From positions 1-6,931 of the forward strand of contig JAFREV010000113.1 in assembly GCA_017434685.1 (NCBI GenBank): a DNA stretch of 6,931 nucleotides, read 5' to 3'. Source of the DNA: Mogibacterium sp. (lineage in GTDB: Bacteria > Bacillota > Clostridia > Peptostreptococcales > Anaerovoracaceae). This document shows positions 6,127 to 6,931 of the stretch, piece by piece. The notes beneath the pieces were generated by a model, which was not told the origin of the DNA, ran no database searches, and saw nothing but the letters and a program-made list of their open reading frames with translations. The translations under genes were made by a program, and so were the position numbers. The first letter of the stretch is position 1; each line of letters opens with the position of its first letter.

Positions 6127-6154
6127 ATTATATCTGAAAGTGACCAAATCACAA
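6127..6154 (-). promoter_or_regulatory. Sigma-A promoter of trxA
   Basis: A consensus -10 TATAAT lies at 6132-6127 on the minus strand. A 16-bp spacer precedes it, then TTGTGA at 6154-6149 as a -35 (four of six match). The start site would be near 6120, giving a leader of about 46 nt. A short inverted repeat, GTGA-N5-TCAC (6140-6152), overlaps the -35 and could be an operator, but its regulator is unknown. Confidence 0.65.
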
Positions 6155-6172
6155 AGTCCTTCTTACGGTGAT

Positions 6173-6211
6173 TTCCGTACAGATTGCCATGACCAATGCA
6201 TCTGTACGGAA
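6173..6211. repeat. Perfect 12-bp inverted repeat upstream of the trxA promoter
   Basis: TTCCGTACAGAT (6173-6184) and ATCTGTACGGAA (6200-6211) are exact reverse complements around a 15-nt centre. TTCCGTAC recurs on the minus strand in both 82-bp units to the right, linking this element to them. Confidence 0.8.
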
Positions 6212-6268
6212 AATGCAGACTTTTCAATAGCTTCGGATGCGAAAAAGCGTTAAAAACAGTATGGATGA

Positions 6269-6432
6269 GTCTTTGAAACCAATCTGTACTGAAGATTACC
6301 ATAATATGCAGTACAGCTGGGGAAATAATGCTAGTGTGTACGGAAGAAGAGCCTTTGAAACTAATCTGTACTGCAAATCACCATAATTTGCAGTACAGCT
6401 ACTGAAATAATACTAGCGCGTACGGAAGAAGC
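6269..6432. repeat. Two tandem 82-bp units, each with a GTAC-rich hairpin
   Basis: The units at 6269-6350 and 6351-6432 align without gaps. They share CTTTGAAAC, AATCTGTACTG, CAGTACAGCT, GAAATAAT and GTACGGAAGAAG. In the right unit, CTGTACTGCAAAT (6366-6378) and ATTTGCAGTACAG (6386-6398) form a perfect 13-bp stem with a 7-nt loop. In the left unit (6284-6316) the same stem has two mismatches. I see no convincing gene here. Confidence 0.85.
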
Positions 6433-6640
6433 CCCTGGAGCAGCGACGCGTTCAGCCATAAAGATGCCCCTGAAGCAGCGACGCGTACGCCCATATAGAT
6501 GCCCATGGAGCAGCGACGCGTTCAGCCATAAAGATGCCCCTGAAGCAGCGACGCGTTCGGCCATAAAGATGCCCCTGAAGCAGCGACGCGTTCGCCCATA
6601 AAGAAGCCCTTGAAGCAGCGACGCGTTCGCCCATAAATAT
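6431..6640. repeat. Tandem array of six 35-bp units
   Basis: Units start at 6431, 6466, 6501, 6536, 6571 and 6606. The core is GCAGCGACGCGTTC, flanked by GCCCCTGAA on the left and CCATAAAGAT on the right. Units differ by a few substitutions and no indels. Because 35 is not a multiple of three, open frames through the array rotate through three readings of the same DNA, so it is not coding. GCGA-CGCGT-TCGC gives a tiny dyad in units with TTCGC. The array resembles iterons in layout, but no replication gene is nearby. Confidence 0.9.
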
Positions 6641-6658
6641 GTGATGTGCCAAACCTAT

Positions 6659-6701
6659 AAAAAGGTTCAGGCTTCTACACCCCAATCCTTATGATAGAAC
6701 C
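6659..6701 (-). terminator. Possible second, weak terminator after tuf
   Basis: On the minus strand GGTTC (6701-6697) can pair with GAACC (6668-6664), helped by an internal AGG/CCT pairing, and TTTTT follows directly (6663-6659). The stem is short and the loop long, so it would be at most a backup to the main tuf terminator. Confidence 0.3.
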
Positions 6702-6703
6702 AT

Positions 6704-6751
6704 AAAAAGTCACGTGTTTGGAGTGTGATTTGCTCCATACACGTGACTTTT
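6704..6751 (-). terminator. Strong intrinsic terminator of tuf (symmetrical, may act both ways)
   Basis: Arms at 6705-6723 and 6733-6751 form a 19-bp stem with one mismatch (core AAAAGTCACGTGT) around a 9-nt loop. The minus-strand transcript ends in CTTTTTA, starting about 30 nt after the tuf stop. Because the arms begin with A-runs and end with T-runs, it could also stop rightward transcription. Confidence 0.9.
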
Positions 6752-6781
6752 GTGCCTATTTGATCTTCAGCGATGTATTGC

Positions 6782-6931
6782 TTACTCAATGATCTCGGTT
6801 ACAACGCCGGAACCTACTGTACGTCCACCCTCACGGATAGCGAATCTCAGTCCTTCCTCGATAGCGATCGGTGTAATGAGGCTGATTGTCATTACTACGT
6901 TGTCGCCAGGCATGCACATCTCTGTGCCTTC
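6782..6931 (-). CDS. tuf: Elongation factor Tu, C-terminal 49 residues (partial, runs off right edge)
   Basis: EF-Tu is the GTPase that delivers aminoacyl-tRNA to the ribosome. Only the end of beta-barrel domain 3 is inside the window. It shows EMCMPGDNVVMTISLITPIA, then EEGLRFAIREGGRTVGSG, ending VVTEIIE and TAA at 6784-6782. The segment GLRFAIREGGRTVG is nearly invariant in bacterial EF-Tu, so identity is certain although the GTPase domain is out of view. The gene ends its transcription unit: a strong hairpin lies 30 nt downstream and the next gene in the same direction, trxA, is over 700 bp away with its own promoter. In many Firmicutes tuf is followed by ribosomal protein genes, which is not the case here. 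Confidence 0.97.
   Translation of the reverse strand, partial: EGTEMCMPGDNVVMTISLITPIAIEEGLRFAIREGGRTVGSGVVTEIIE

Noticed and set aside
6102..6302. 66-codon minus-strand frame just upstream of trxA
   Set aside because: It overlaps the trxA promoter and a perfect inverted repeat, lacks a ribosome site, and resembles no protein.
5404..6640. CRISPR arrays
   Set aside because: The repeat units abut directly with no variable spacers, and no cas gene is present.
6431..6640. Plasmid-type iteron origin
   Set aside because: There is no Rep gene and no AT-rich unwinding region, and tuf and trxA flank the array, so a chromosomal locus is more likely.
6361..6685. Minus-strand frames through the 35-bp array (MAERVAAS-type repeats)
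   Set aside because: The period is not a multiple of three, so the peptides are the same DNA read in rotating frames. No ribosome site or protein-like composition supports them.

Overview
The window looks like part of a chromosome from an anaerobic Firmicute, probably class Clostridia. The evidence is a group II ECF transporter energy module, strong AGGAGG-type ribosome binding sites, a clostridial-looking EF-Tu C-terminus and mid GC content. No lineage can be named from the sequence alone. Every gene I accept is on the minus strand, so transcription runs from high to low coordinates. Both ends of the window cut through genes.

From right to left, the window opens with the last 49 codons of tuf (EF-Tu) and its strong hairpin terminator. 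About 600 bp without a credible gene follow, filled with repeats: six tandem 35-bp units, two tandem 82-bp units each holding a GTAC-rich hairpin, and a further 12-bp inverted repeat. Then comes trxA (thioredoxin) with its own promoter. The last codons and stop of trxA are echoed twice downstream at an exact 36-bp period. The rest of the 440-bp gap holds two hairpins and a second, unrelated 36-bp array of four units that ends in a candidate promoter.

That promoter would drive a tightly packed five-gene run: an ornithine cyclodeaminase/mu-crystallin family enzyme, ecfA1, ecfA2, ecfT, and a large open frame starting with trmB. Junctions are a 1-nt gap, a 10-nt gap, a 4-nt ATGA overlap, and direct stop-to-start abutment. 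EcfA1, EcfA2 and EcfT together form the ATP-driven energy module that serves vitamin- or metal-binding S components. No S component is visible here.

The most striking feature is the last frame. TrmB (tRNA m7G46 methyltransferase) has no stop codon. It continues in frame through a lysine/tyrosine-rich linker built of KDAYK repeats into a class I PLP-dependent aminotransferase of the AspC/TyrB type, which runs off the left edge. This is either a genuine two-enzyme fusion or an in-frame overlap with internal initiation, because the linker DNA carries Shine-Dalgarno-like AAGGA every 15 nt just before an ATG. The second theme is tandem repetition: five separate tandem repeats (periods 15, 36, 36, 82 and 35 bp) occur in under 7 kb.
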